Assembly (NCBI GenBank): GCA_011009095.1
Contig: VTPC01090547.1
Coordinates: 421,115-485,114, forward strand
Reading direction: 5' to 3'
Source of the DNA: Ignelater luminosus
Taxonomy: Eukaryota > Arthropoda > Insecta > Coleoptera > Elateridae
DNA: 64,000 nucleotides
The notes beneath the pieces were generated by a model. It ran no database searches. It was not told the DNA's origin and saw nothing but the letters and a program-made list of their open reading frames with translations. The translations under genes and the position numbers were made by a program. This document shows, piece after piece, positions 36,960-47,400 of this stretch (positions are counted from its first letter, which is position 1; the number at the start of each line of letters is the position of its first letter).

Positions 36960-38250
36960 TGTAATACTAACAAAATCGGTATGGGCGCCAGGAATCATGT
37001 CAAAATAGTTGCATTTCCTGGTGTGGTTCCTCACCAGAGAACATTCTATACAAATATACATTAAACGTCCTGATAGTAATGAACACTCTATATTCTGAAC
37101 TCTCTTTAAACTTACCAAGAGAGTTTTATAGAATCTTAGTCTTAATATTTTTGCTTAAACAACTTGCAGCGCATTGCTCAACTTAGCTTATACGACAAAA
37201 ACAAAGAAAATTACTTATTTAGCTTGCCTTTCATTGGTGCAAGTATCTGATTCACAATACCTGTACAATATTATCAGAACACGTATAATATGTCTAGATG
37301 ACCTGGAAAGAGAAGAAACAATAATAATAAAATACACTAAAGTATATCCACACTTAACTGTTTATTGATAAATAAAAAAAGGTTTTGCAAAAGAACGACA
37401 GATTTTGACAAAAAACAACAATACGCCAAAAACCATACGTATAAATGTAAAAGTATTGATTTTGCAGGCATGTCAATAATAAACTTAGACCGCTTAAGTT
37501 ATAACAACCAAAAAAACTCTCATAAATTAAAGATTTTTAATAACAACAAATACAAGATTTTACTATCTGACTTACATATGTAAAAAACAGAAGAAGCCAA
37601 AGGCTTTCATTTAACAAACAAACCTTTAGCTCTTCTTCAACTTCAATCTCGGGTACCCGTCTTTATACGATTTACATACAAAGAAAGGTAATAAATAAAA
37701 CAAAATGATCAATTTGGAATTACCTTAAGTTTAATCAAACAGTTGGTATCCAGTCTTGACGAGATGCCCCACCGTAGATTTTCTTTCAAATTTACTTGAC
37801 GTATTCGAAAGCCGTCTCGTGTTTCAATAGATGATACAGCGCGAAGAAATATTTTTCTGATTCACAAAGAATTGTTTAAGCATAAAACGCCGGTATGCAC
37901 GTGTACACACAGTTTCCCAAAACTAGCACAGGTGTTTATTACTGCCAGGCGCATTTAAAACGAGATGATTATTAAGCAACAACTCTTCATCAACCAATGG
38001 GCTTCAATAATTTTTCAATACACCGATACGATTTTTGCGGCGGAGTATTTTATTACGTTCGAGGGTGGATCTCTACCCTCCAATGCGTCAAACCAACTAA
38101 AACTAAAATCCACACTTAGCTAGGCGCAAGCAGTCTAAACATAAGTGGAATAGAGATAGTGAAACAAACACCCTGTCTACATAATGAAACGTTCTTTGCC
38201 ATTGAAACTTGTAGCATATCGAAGTGGCAAAATTTTCGAATCTGCAGATG
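36960..38250 (+). repeat. Dispersed repeat, copy B (possibly LTR-like)
   Basis: Counterpart of 15580-18105 in the same orientation. Matching blocks are CCTGGTGTGGTTCCTCACCA near 37018, TAAACTTACCAAGAGAG near 37106, CACAATACCTGTACAATATT near 37252, CAAGATTTTACTATCTGACT near 37554 and TTAGCTAGGCGCAAGCAG near 38116. The two copies are clearly old, with many indels. Possible promoter-like TATA sequence near 37040 corresponds to that in copy A. No protein domain is recognised. Confidence 0.5.
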
Positions 38251-38938
38251 TTCCTTAAAAGACGAGATCACACAGGAACCGTATATAAGCACAACGCACA
38301 TCAATATATGGTGGGAATTTTAGATGTAGATTTGCCTATGTTACAACAAACTCGGCTTGGAACGGCGTCTAGCAGACACAGTTCTACGAAATTTGAACAA
38401 TAAAAAGCCGCACGTGTGTTTAAATAAAGATCGTGCAAAATAAATTGAAATAAACGAAAATGACTGAATATATTTGAAAATATCAAGATGACGTGAAATA
38501 TATAAAATGACATTACATCTTCTAGCGCCTTCCAGCTCCATACTCGGACACATAAACATAGATCAGGCTCGTTTAGAAAATGTGAGGCAGTTCAGTTAGA
38601 CCTTTTCAAAAAATTATAGTTTTTGAAATCTACAAATGATTTAGTAATAGAAGTTGCTGTTGTGTTTTCTCCAGCAATTTAAGATTTATTTTGCCTAATA
38701 TTCATCACGAGATTTTTTTTGATTAAACTATCAGAACGCCTACGTCAATACTTTTTAATCACTTTCATCAAAAATTGGTATTCAGTCTTCCGGGACGAGA
38801 TATAAAATAAATAGGAGCCTTTAGTAAAATTTCATTAGTTGAACTCGACTATTAATTAGAAAAATCTGATGGGGCTCACTTACAGACAGGTTAATTAAAA
38901 CAAAAATACCAACTAATTCAAATCGATGTTTTCATTAC

Positions 38939-38964
38939 ATAATAATAATAATAATAATAATAAT
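38939..38964. repeat. (AAT)n tail of the adjacent LINE
   Basis: Eight to nine perfect AAT units. It sits exactly at the 3' side of the minus-strand LINE, where, read on that strand, it is an (ATT)n tail. LINEs of the I, Jockey and CR1 groups often end in such short repeats instead of poly(A). Confidence 0.75.
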
Positions 38965-39155
38965 CGCCTTTATTAAAAATAATATAAAAAGAAAAATACA
39001 ATATAAAAAGAAAAATACAATATCTGTAGCCTCCTGACGAAATCTAGCCACTGGCTACTCTATTTAACCAGGAAACTACGCAAAATATATAAAAATAGCA
39101 CATAAAGATTAAATTAATTTGTTCTGATTTAGGTAGTTAGACATACGCATGGTGG

Positions 39156-41195
39156 TTATTGCAGACTCAAAAAATGACTTTTTAAAGAGCTTTTAAATCT
39201 ATTTAGACCAAGATTTTTTATGTGAGGGGGAATCGAGTTATATACTGAGACAGCATTATAAGTAAATCCTCTGCGAAACAAGGTTGTTGAATGCTGCGGT
39301 ATTGTGAGCATACCTTTATTACGAATGTTTGCAGAATGAATTTGAGACCTAATGACCAATCTATCAGAAAGGCTAGCAGATGGCTGCATGGAAGTTAATA
39401 GAGCATGTGTATACGAACCCAACTGGTATTTCCAACGATTTTCCATTTTCAGCCATTTGAGCTCGCTAATGCTATTAGATACATGATCATATTTCCGTAG
39501 ATTGCAGATGAATCGACAACACCAGTTTTGAACCTTCTGTATGCGATTTTTATCATACATTTCTAAGCAAGGACCATAAATAAAACTGCAGTAATTAAAG
39601 TGCGATAAGACTAAACATTCTGTAAGCATTTTCTTTTGAGCAGAGTTTAAAATATCACGATTTGCGTATAGTAATTTTAACGAGGAATAGGTTTTTTGCA
39701 ATAGTTTTGTAACGTGTAGCCTAAAAGGTAGTTTAATGTCTAATATAATACCGAGATTTCTTGCAGAGTCGACTACTGGTAAAAGTTCGTTATCTATATT
39801 TATGTTGAGATTTAAATCTGGTGCTATAATATTTTTTTTGTTACCAAATACTAATAGTTTTGATTTACTCGTGTTAAGTTTTAGGTTGTGTTGCATTGAA
39901 AGGTGTTTAATAAGAGTAAGATCACTGTTGATGTCTTCGTAAGCTTGAGTTCTATCAGAAAAGTTAAATGATTTATATATTTGCGTGTCATCAGCATACG
40001 CCTGAACATTACAATGCTTCAAGGAATTTAAAATATCAGAGGTATATATAATAAATAACAGAGGCCCTAAAATAGACCCTTGAGGAACACCGGAAGTTAA
40101 TGATAATGATTGTGACAGTTGCTCGTTAATTTTAATTATCAGACTCCTGTCGGATAGATAGGACTTTATTAAGTTGACTGCATTATTGACGAACCCGTAG
40201 TACTGAAGTTTTGCACACAGAAGATTATGACTTATTGTATCAAAAGCTTTAGAGAAATCGAGCAGTACGAGAACGGTTATCATGTGCCTATGAGTTGCGC
40301 TTATAATATCATCCGTGACAGTGGCGAGAGAACTAGCAGTACTAAGACCCTTCCTAAAACCGGATTGACATACGGATAGTATATTGTTGTTGTTAGAAAA
40401 GGCATATATTTGTTTATATAGTATCTTTTCAAAAATTTTAGAGATACACGGTAAAATGCTAATTATTCTTAAGTCAGAGTAACTACTTGGATTAGAAACT
40501 TTAGGTAGTGGAAGACCAATGGCCTCTTTCCACGCCGACGAAAAGTAACAGAACTCAATGCAACAATTAATGATGTGAGTAATATATTTATCGATAAAAG
40601 GACTACAGTATTTTAGCATTATGAGCGTAATGTTATCTGAACCTAGAGCGTTAGATTTAAGACTAAACAGAGTTTCATGCACCTCTTCTATTGAGGTAAG
40701 AGAGAAATCAAAAGTTTGGTTGCTGAAGTGCCGAATATTTTGATAATACTGTATTTGTGTATCGCAGTTGGAAGTTGAAGATTGAACAAAAGAGCTAAAA
40801 TAATTTCCGATCGAGTTAGGGTCAGCTAAGTTACTTGGCACTGTACGTTGCTGTGAAAAAGGAATATTTAAATCAGATAAGGCAGACCACATCTTACGCG
40901 AATTATTTTCCGTTGCGAGTGAATTAAGATAAGCCCTTTTTTCACGACGAATGGATGATACCGTAAAATTCCGAAGTTCTTTGTACCGATTCCAGTGCGA
41001 AGGGAGCCTAGTACGCTTATATTTCCTCAATGCACTGTCACGCTCCTTCATGATTGCCTTTAAATTATCTGTTAGCCAAGGGGCCCTAGGTTTAGTGACC
41101 CGTGCCTCCTTAACAGGTGCATGTTTATCAAAAACAGCTAAGATAAAGGCCATGAAAATGGAGATTTTATTATCAATATCATTCTCGCGAATCAT
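39156..41195 (-). CDS. Non-LTR retrotransposon reverse transcriptase, 679 codons
   Basis: RNA-templated DNA polymerase of a Jockey/CR1-like LINE. The frame is open upstream of the listed Met to about 41220 (DLQSLPWHQ precedes it), so the protein is a truncation whose true start is missing. Residues 20-110 are the linker after the endonuclease (HAPVKEARVT, PRAPWLTDNLKA). RT motifs: SGFRKGLSTASSL near 278, LDFSKAFDTISH at 312 with catalytic Asp, GVPQGSILGPLLF at 369, AYADDTQIY at 399 with the Asp pair, and ARNLGIILD near 478. The C-terminal region (HFNYCSFIYGP, RIQKVQNWCCRF) is typical of this LINE group. The usual YRPI motif appears as LRIISILP. It could still encode an active RT. Confidence 0.9.
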   Translation of the reverse strand: MIRENDIDNKISIFMAFILAVFDKHAPVKEARVTKPRAPWLTDNLKAIMKERDSALRKYKRTRLPSHWNRYKELRNFTVSSIRREKRAYLNSLATENNSRKMWSALSDLNIPFSQQRTVPSNLADPNSIGNYFSSFVQSSTSNCDTQIQYYQNIRHFSNQTFDFSLTSIEEVHETLFSLKSNALGSDNITLIMLKYCSPFIDKYITHIINCCIEFCYFSSAWKEAIGLPLPKVSNPSSYSDLRIISILPCISKIFEKILYKQIYAFSNNNNILSVCQSGFRKGLSTASSLATVTDDIISATHRHMITVLVLLDFSKAFDTISHNLLCAKLQYYGFVNNAVNLIKSYLSDRSLIIKINEQLSQSLSLTSGVPQGSILGPLLFIIYTSDILNSLKHCNVQAYADDTQIYKSFNFSDRTQAYEDINSDLTLIKHLSMQHNLKLNTSKSKLLVFGNKKNIIAPDLNLNINIDNELLPVVDSARNLGIILDIKLPFRLHVTKLLQKTYSSLKLLYANRDILNSAQKKMLTECLVLSHFNYCSFIYGPCLEMYDKNRIQKVQNWCCRFICNLRKYDHVSNSISELKWLKMENRWKYQLGSYTHALLTSMQPSASLSDRLVIRSQIHSANIRNKGMLTIPQHSTTLFRRGFTYNAVSVYNSIPPHIKNLGLNRFKSSLKSHFLSLQ

Positions 41196-41225
41196 TTGAT
41201 GCCATGGCAGAGACTGTAGATCTGA

Positions 41226-41739
41226 TAAAAATAGATAAATGATGAGACGATTAAAACAAACAAGTAATTAAAAAAAACAAAAACTAATAAGAAAATAAAA
41301 ATTTTATGTATGTATTATGGATTATGAACGTGTAATTACATGTTACAAGTTTACTTTTTCTAGAAGATCGATGATAATCAAAAAATGATAAGAGTAAAGT
41401 GTCACTTTCGGTAAAAGGATTTTCATTAAAACCTTCCTACCACGTTTCCATGAGCTTCTGAACTATTTAAAACTTGGAGTTGATACGACTTAGTTTTTCT
41501 TGTTTTCTGTTCACAAACACATACGATCCATTATCTAAAATTCGAGGTAGAATTTTGAGGTGGAATGCAGTAATGATTTAATATAAAATTAATAAATTAA
41601 CTGAAGTTCTTACTTAATGTAACTTGACTTCGTATTACGTACTAATATACGCTTTAAAAGCCATTTTCATACTCAAACTTGCTCATAATTCAATATAATG
41701 TAATAACAATTTAATTTAATTGATTAATTTTGCCTTTAG
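41226..41739. other. mGluR intron, last part
   Basis: AT-rich intron with no feature before the acceptor TTTTGCCTTTAG at 41728-41739. Confidence 0.55.
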
Positions 41740-41910
41740 CTTGGTATAACCGACCCTAATCGTCCTGCATACAGCATGAGATTTGCCGGACCCAGATCAC
41801 AAACTATGCAATCGATGACCAGCAATTCAAGGTCGTCTCCTCGTCTTGGACAAAAGCACGCCAACGGCGATCCTAATGCTCTTCCTAGTCCAAGTATTGA
41901 GGAAAGCTCA
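41740..41910 (+). CDS. mGluR: mGluR exon: cytoplasmic tail
   Basis: Fifty-seven codons in phase 0, joining the previous exon directly. The text is Ser/Pro/Asn-rich (AYSMRFAGPRSQTMQSMTSN, then SRSSPRLGQ and PSPSIEESS), as in the poorly conserved mGluR C-tail where phosphorylation and scaffold binding occur. The end matches a perfect donor, GTAAGT at 41911. If that donor is not used, reading continues Val-Ser-stop (TAA at 41917), so this exon can also be terminal. Confidence 0.85.
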
Positions 41911-42597
41911 GTAAGTTAAATATCTGTCTTCCTGGGGCGTTAATAAATCACCGAAAACATGTCTGAAAGAAGTGACTACTTTTTCGAATAGTAAATAAAA
42001 AAAAATACTTTAGACTCTGCTATATTCAATCTTCTAATTAAAATTCTAGTTAGGATGATCAATTGTTTGTTTAAGATCGATATACATAGTTAGTTGTATT
42101 ACAATAATAGATAATACGTATTAAACGAGAGGTTGGCTTTTATTGAAGTTGGTATTTAAAAGATGCATGGAAAATTTCGGTTTTCATGTTTATATTGTTT
42201 ATAATGTAGACGTATTGTTGTAGAGCAGGATGAAAAAAATAAGTTGGTATGAACATAAAAATTGATTATGAGCCCTTTTGCATGCACACCCTTCTATGGA
42301 ATTCAACCTTTCCAAACGTGTTAAAACCAATCCTAATTATAGTATTTAGAAACGCTCTTTAAAAGGTAAAAAACATATATTTATGTGATCTCGTACTTTT
42401 ATAAATGTATAGCGTTATAATTATGTAAAGTCGCTCTATAAAATAGTGCCAAACTGTTGTTACCTCTTTGCGTAGCAAAATGAAACCAGTCAATCTTATC
42501 ATACGATCAGTATTAATATCTTGTGATTTAAAATATATTTGAACAAACATTCGGTATTATAAAAGCTTGTAAACTAACTCATTCTATTCTAATTTAG

Positions 42598-42615
42598 GAA
42601 CAAATAGATATGTAA
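42598..42615 (+). CDS. mGluR: Candidate mGluR terminal micro-exon (EQIDM)
   Basis: After the acceptor ATTCTAATTTAG, phase 0 reads Glu-Gln-Ile-Asp-Met then TAA. Spliced to the tail exon this would give a C-terminus IEESSEQIDM. The Ile-x-Met end fits the hydrophobic-x-hydrophobic type of PDZ ligand. Short exons can arise by chance, so support is only the phase, acceptor and early stop. Confidence 0.35.
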   Translation, partial: EQIDM

Positions 42616-42724
42616 ATGTTTTTGGATGTGAAAGATGTAAGATAAGGTTTCTATAGTTACCGCATTTTTTCTTATCAATGACATTAATTTCAAGCTCAAA
42701 AAGAATTTTTATTTATTTTCTTAG

Positions 42725-42745
42725 GATGCAAAACTTCGTGCCTAA
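42725..42745 (+). CDS. mGluR: Alternative mGluR terminal micro-exon (DAKLRA)
   Basis: The acceptor here has the better polypyrimidine tract (TTTTTATTTATTTTCTTAG). Phase 0 reads Asp-Ala-Lys-Leu-Arg-Ala then TAA, giving IEESSDAKLRA at the C-terminus. It competes with the exon at 42598; both may be used, or neither if the tail exon is read through. Confidence 0.35.
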   Translation, partial: DAKLRA

Positions 42746-43221
42746 CGTAGCAAAATTAATCTTTTATCAGTGTATGTAGAATATTTACAACAATTTAAAG
42801 TAGACAACAATTTAAAACACAAGCTTTCGATGTGTTTCCATATGAAGAATTGTACTTTACGTCAATTGAAGATGTTATTTGTAATTTTAAGTGTCTATGT
42901 CATTAAACGTAAGTAGAACTAGCTAAAGTTTAAGAAATTTAAACAAATTCCTTGTCAAGAAACCAAACTTATGATGTGTATATATGTAAACTAATTTAGA
43001 AATTAATTGTTGTCTTTTTATCTTCGTGGATTAAGAAAGCGATGGATACAGGAAAAGGTGCTATAAAATAAGACTTCGACATTATCTTAATATAAAAGAA
43101 TGTTGAAGTGATTAGATTATTTATAACCTTATCTTTGAGGTGCAATTTTAGAATATTTAAGAAACTACACAATATGAAATCTAGTCAAAAAACGAAAATC
43201 GATATTACAGGCATAGGAGCT

Positions 43222-43227
43222 AATAAA
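43222..43227 (+). terminator. Possible poly(A) signal for mGluR
   Basis: An AATAAA lies about 480 bp past the second candidate stop and is followed by a T-rich stretch. An ATTAAA variant also exists near 42901. Neither is proven; they are the first plausible signals after the coding end. Confidence 0.3.
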
Positions 43228-43380
43228 AGTATTTTTCACATTTTTGTCCCGTAATCGTGTTACACTTTCGTCAAAACTGTTTCATTATTTACATCTTTTT
43301 TATTTTAAGGTGCATTTCTTTCTCCAATTTAAAGGTATCCCGAAACTGATTGTATAAAATTCCAAACCGAGTCGAAGTTT

Positions 43381-43730
43381 ATACAGGGTGTCTTTGGGAT
43401 AACTAGAAGTACTTGTGCAGGAGATACAGGATATCAAAGTTTTATATAAAATTTCTTGTTTCTTGAATTTCTGGGAGGCAACGTGAGACAGCAAAATAAA
43501 ATTTTGTACATTGTTATACTCTTTGGGGCAAAAGCTACTTTTGTGTAACTCAAAACTAAATTTGAGATTCATTGTTTCTAATATCTAATATCCTAATATC
43601 CAGTTGTCAACACAATTATTATAAGCTTTGTACTACTGTTACATAACTGTGATTATAACATGCAATGTGATTACAAAATTGCAAACTAACAAAAGCAAGC
43701 TACAATGCAGTAGAGAATAATTCCCACAAT
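43381..43730. other. Single transposon-end motif and AT-rich DNA
   Basis: TATACAGGGTGTCTTTGGGA at 43380 is a typical insect MITE terminus, but I did not find its partner. A plain open frame on the minus strand (43572-43300) overlaps it and is not judged real. Confidence 0.35.
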
Positions 43731-43737
43731 GTCTGCA

Positions 43738-44480
43738 GAATTCAAAGCCTACATTGCTAGAATCTGCTATGAGATTCCTCGAAACGCTCATACCGGCAGC
43801 TTACGAAGAATATCTACATAACACCAAAACACCGAAATTAACATATATTGTGAAGATGTACTGACAAGTGTACAATAATCTACCATAAATACAGAGCTGT
43901 AGAGCTGCAGAGCTGCAGAGCTACGACATTACTGTTAACCTGACACTTTGCGTTTATTCAGATAAATGATCTTTGTTACGTCGAAAATAGCGTCATAAAG
44001 TTCGACGACCAATACTATACTTCAAGATGTAAAAACTCGGTGGAATTCGGTGTATTATTGGAATTAGAAGAACATTACTGCACTGCTTCCTTGGCAAAAC
44101 GAGTTAAACAACATGCTGGTCACTTTAAAAACCAAAGACTGTAGTGATCCTCTCATTATTAGTGAAAGGTTGATCTGAAAAATTGGGCAATATAGAACCA
44201 AGTCACATCTTATCTATCTGTACATTTCTTGATCCTCAATGTAAAACCATTCCTTCTGTGCTACAACAAATTGATTTCATTTAGGAAATTGATCAATAAA
44301 ATTGTGGCATTAAAAGTTTCTCAAACGGATACTGCAAAGGTTAAAGATCAAGATCTTTCTGTCAGTAATCCTGAAGTCCGATTTGGTATTCCTTTGACAA
44401 ACAAGTGTCGGATTCACAATCTAGAAGAACCTTCACATTTAACAACACAATTAACAGTAGATTTTGAATTCTAATTGAGA
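43738..44480 (+). pseudogene. hAT/ZBED-like transposase relic
   Basis: Short open segments in shifting frames run through this region. The most informative reads ICTFLDPQCKTIPSVLQQID at about 44215-44275, matching the STFLDPRFK...P motif that precedes the C-terminal dimerisation region of hAT and ZBED transposases. Upstream, about 43965-44140, an open segment includes CYVENSVIKFDDQYY and LELEEHYCTASLAKRV without identification. Broken by stops; not functional. Confidence 0.35.
43892..43923. repeat. Four 8-bp tandem units (AGAGCTGC)
   Basis: AGAGCTGT, AGAGCTGC, AGAGCTGC and AGAGCTAC follow one another. This is a small minisatellite within the transposase relic. Confidence 0.8.
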
Positions 44481-47400
44481 ATTACCAAATATTCCGTATT
44501 TCCCATTGATGTTTGAGTCTATGCTAGGAAAAGTCCAAACTAGTTGATGTTTGGTTATTTGGTTTTATAAAGTTTCAGAACCCGAACCCTTCTAGAACAT
44601 ATTTTGCAAAGTTTTCAATTGAAGGTTGACAAACAACAAATTAATACCGAACATTGCCGAATAAATTGTGAAATATGTGAGAAGCATTAAGCAATATATT
44701 AAGATTGAGTCAAGAGTTTTATGCCAATGGATTAGGATAATCCGACTTATTTGTCCCCTTTTTTACACAGTTGTTTTTTGAACTTCAGCTTTCTTACCTG
44801 TCCCAGGATTATTATATATTTGACTTGTAAAGGCTGACCGAAAGCTCGACAAGTCTGAACCACAAAGTTCAATATAGACAGAAAGATCCTGATCTACTCA
44901 AAATCTTGAGTAGCACACAAGCCCGGTTTAGAAGTTGATTTCAAGCTTCCCTAACAGCTTGGCAGATATTCTTTGGATTATGTATTTATATGATTCAAGG
45001 ACTTGGGTCATGCGACTTATCGCTTCTAAAATTAAATAAAGTTCCTTGACTAATAAGGTCAATGGGGAAAAAACGTGTCAGGTTGGTAACATCCTGTGGA
45101 GTATACAAAAGTTGTTTAAATTTCTAGATTATTAGCAAATGTCATAGATTATCTTAACTTGTAAAATAAAGCGCCCATGCTTTTCTTCCCGACATATTAA
45201 GAAAACGAGGAATTCTGAATAAAACCTTGACACTTTAATGTTTATATAAAGACTAACCCTAATTTTAGCTATAATCACACTTCAGTCCAATTCAGAAACT
45301 TGTCTAGAAATGGCTGTTTCCATGATATCTAGTATTAAAGTTTACACCTAGATTCCTTGTTTTTTTGATATCTCAGGAATTATAGAAGAAATTTCGAAAA
45401 TTTAGCAAATTGAGACATACTTTAAAACGTTACTAAAAACGTGATCAATGCTTGACTTTTGGCAGTCTAGCAAATTTAACAAGAAATAGTTACTGTTGTA
45501 TTTTTATAATGGGATGCGGCATTTTCGAATAAAATTAAATCTTCCAGAATTTTTCAAACCCAACTCTAAGATCTCTTGTGTTTTCTGGAATATTAAAATG
45601 AAGATTTTGTGTTCCATTTCTAGCAAAGTGTCATTCCTAGAAGTTCAAGTGCAAACCCGTTTATCAAAAAATGTATAATTTGCCAAAGAAAAGATAAATG
45701 ATTTTGCTTGGTTTAAAGCTTGCCTAAGGGATGTCTTGTTTTCGAAAAAATAGATTTTTCAAAATCTCATTTTTGTTTTTTTTTTCAGTAGCTGCCAACT
45801 GTGAAGTTGACTTAGAATATCAAATATTTTGAATTCAACTATAAAATTATACCCTTATACTCCGTCTAAAATACGTTTTGATAGATTTAATATGTCTTCT
45901 ATCAAATTCTATATGCCTATAGGCTATAGGATATTCCAACAACATGCGAACGAATAATAAACGTTGTTATTTGTAGAAGTATTGAAAACTGTTCTTGGGA
46001 AGAGTTATAGAAAACAATTACCTCTGCGTTTTAAAATTATTTAACTATACAGAGTGCTCACAAGATAATCCTAGAGATTATTTTAAGATAAAGCTCTTTT
46101 TTCGAAATATTGGGTGTTAAGAGTTTACTAAAAGTTTGTTTTTTTCAGTATCTCTGAGACGACGTAAGATATCAAAGAAAGTTACTAAAAAGCATCCATT
46201 TATTTACAAATTTCTGTGGTCAACACACATCAAAGTCACATGTTTTGGGCAAGTTAGTTTGCTTTTCTTTGACATCTGTTTCCATTTTTAAAAAGCAAAT
46301 TAATCTGACAGTTTTATAGTAAAATGTATCAGAGTTTCCAAAATCCATTTAAGTTCATTCTTCAGGCTTGTCGCATTTTCGGTATTTCAAAAACAATTTG
46401 AAATTGAAAAACCAAAGACCACTGCTGTCTTACAAATTTTGATAGCTCGAAAGTTTATCAAGAATTGAGACTCTGAGAAGCAAACGTTTTGACTTTGTTT
46501 GAAGACGGGACATTTACGGATGCACTTATATCTATAGACCTAAAGAAAACTTGATGCAATACTAATAAATTATCTTGTATTACTTTTAGTTCATTTCTTC
46601 AAATTTTTTGACTCGCCCTGGTATCAATTTTTCGATATTTTAGTTTTAATGTGGACCCTATATCTGTTACTTTATATTTTTTCTATGACATTTTGACTAA
46701 TGAAACTAATGAAAATGGTAATTACAACTAATTCAATATTTCAAAATGAAGTCAAGATTAGAAGAGAAATATCTCGAGATTCTAGAACTCAAACAATATA
46801 GAAAATCATTTTCTTAATTGGTTTTTAAAGGTTTTCAGATATAAGATCAAAGTTAAAAAATCTCTTCTCGGTTTCAGATTTGATCTCACGTTGATCTTTT
46901 GTTAAGTATCGTTCTATAGCTATACCATTCCCAGAACGTTTAAACAATTTTACTGTTGCTAAATAGAGAGCTATTGTAATTGCAGGTATACTTTATATTA
47001 ATATTCCATTCAGATTTTTTCTTCTTTCAAGCAAAAATTAGCAAATAAGCGGTACCTGTCTTTTAAAAGCTTCTGGCCTGTTCGAAATAAATTTTACTGT
47101 ATGATGTTGTAGAACAAAAGTGTTATCCCATAATTGCTCAATGGTATGTGTTGTGTTTGAATGAAACAAATCGATAAGATAACAGTATTTCTACACGCGT
47201 GCACAAAAATTTTCTTTGTATAAACACTTCTAACGGGTTGTCTCATTTCTTTATATTGTAACGTAATATTCAAATCTTTCTGTTTCATAGCAGTAAGATT
47301 GTATAAACCCCAAACTACTACGATCGAAGAATAGCATCGTTATTTGTAGAAATATCAAAAAGTATTAGATAGAAAAGTTGCTCAAAACGATTCTCTTACA

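Larger units (their letters stand above)
38939..41225 (-). mobile_element. 5'-truncated LINE with intact RT, in mGluR intron
   Basis: The element runs on the minus strand from about 41225 to the (ATT)n tail at 38939. It has lost its 5' leader, ORF1 and endonuclease but retains the whole RT region with no stop or frameshift, unlike every other transposon in the window, so it is the most recent LINE insertion here. It is antisense to the receptor. A confident target duplication was not found. The about 190 bp after the stop codon is the 3' untranslated region. Confidence 0.8.
20000..42745 (+). other. mGluR: Metabotropic glutamate receptor gene, 3' half (gene span)
   Basis: The span covers all receptor exons found: 20000-20102, 24716-25220, 25315-25619, 30620-30751, 41740-41910 and two candidate end exons at 42598 and 42725. 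Reading phases join without a break: cysteine-rich domain, seven helices, then a Ser/Pro-rich tail. The product is a class C GPCR, an obligate dimer at the plasma membrane that normally couples amino-acid binding to Gi/o. The tight match of the helical region to the insect mGluR-B/mangetout style (NPWV before TM1, FNRGVKSIKRP in loop 2) suggests that paralogue rather than mGluR-A; this is my judgement from memory of the family. The extracellular Venus-flytrap exons are not in the window. Introns are large and full of transposons. Confidence 0.85.

Noticed and set aside
38929-41428. TTTTCATTA as LINE target duplication (38929-38937 and 41420-41428)
   Set aside because: The right copy lies about 200 bp beyond where the LINE-like sequence ends, and a 9-bp AT-rich match is easily due to chance.
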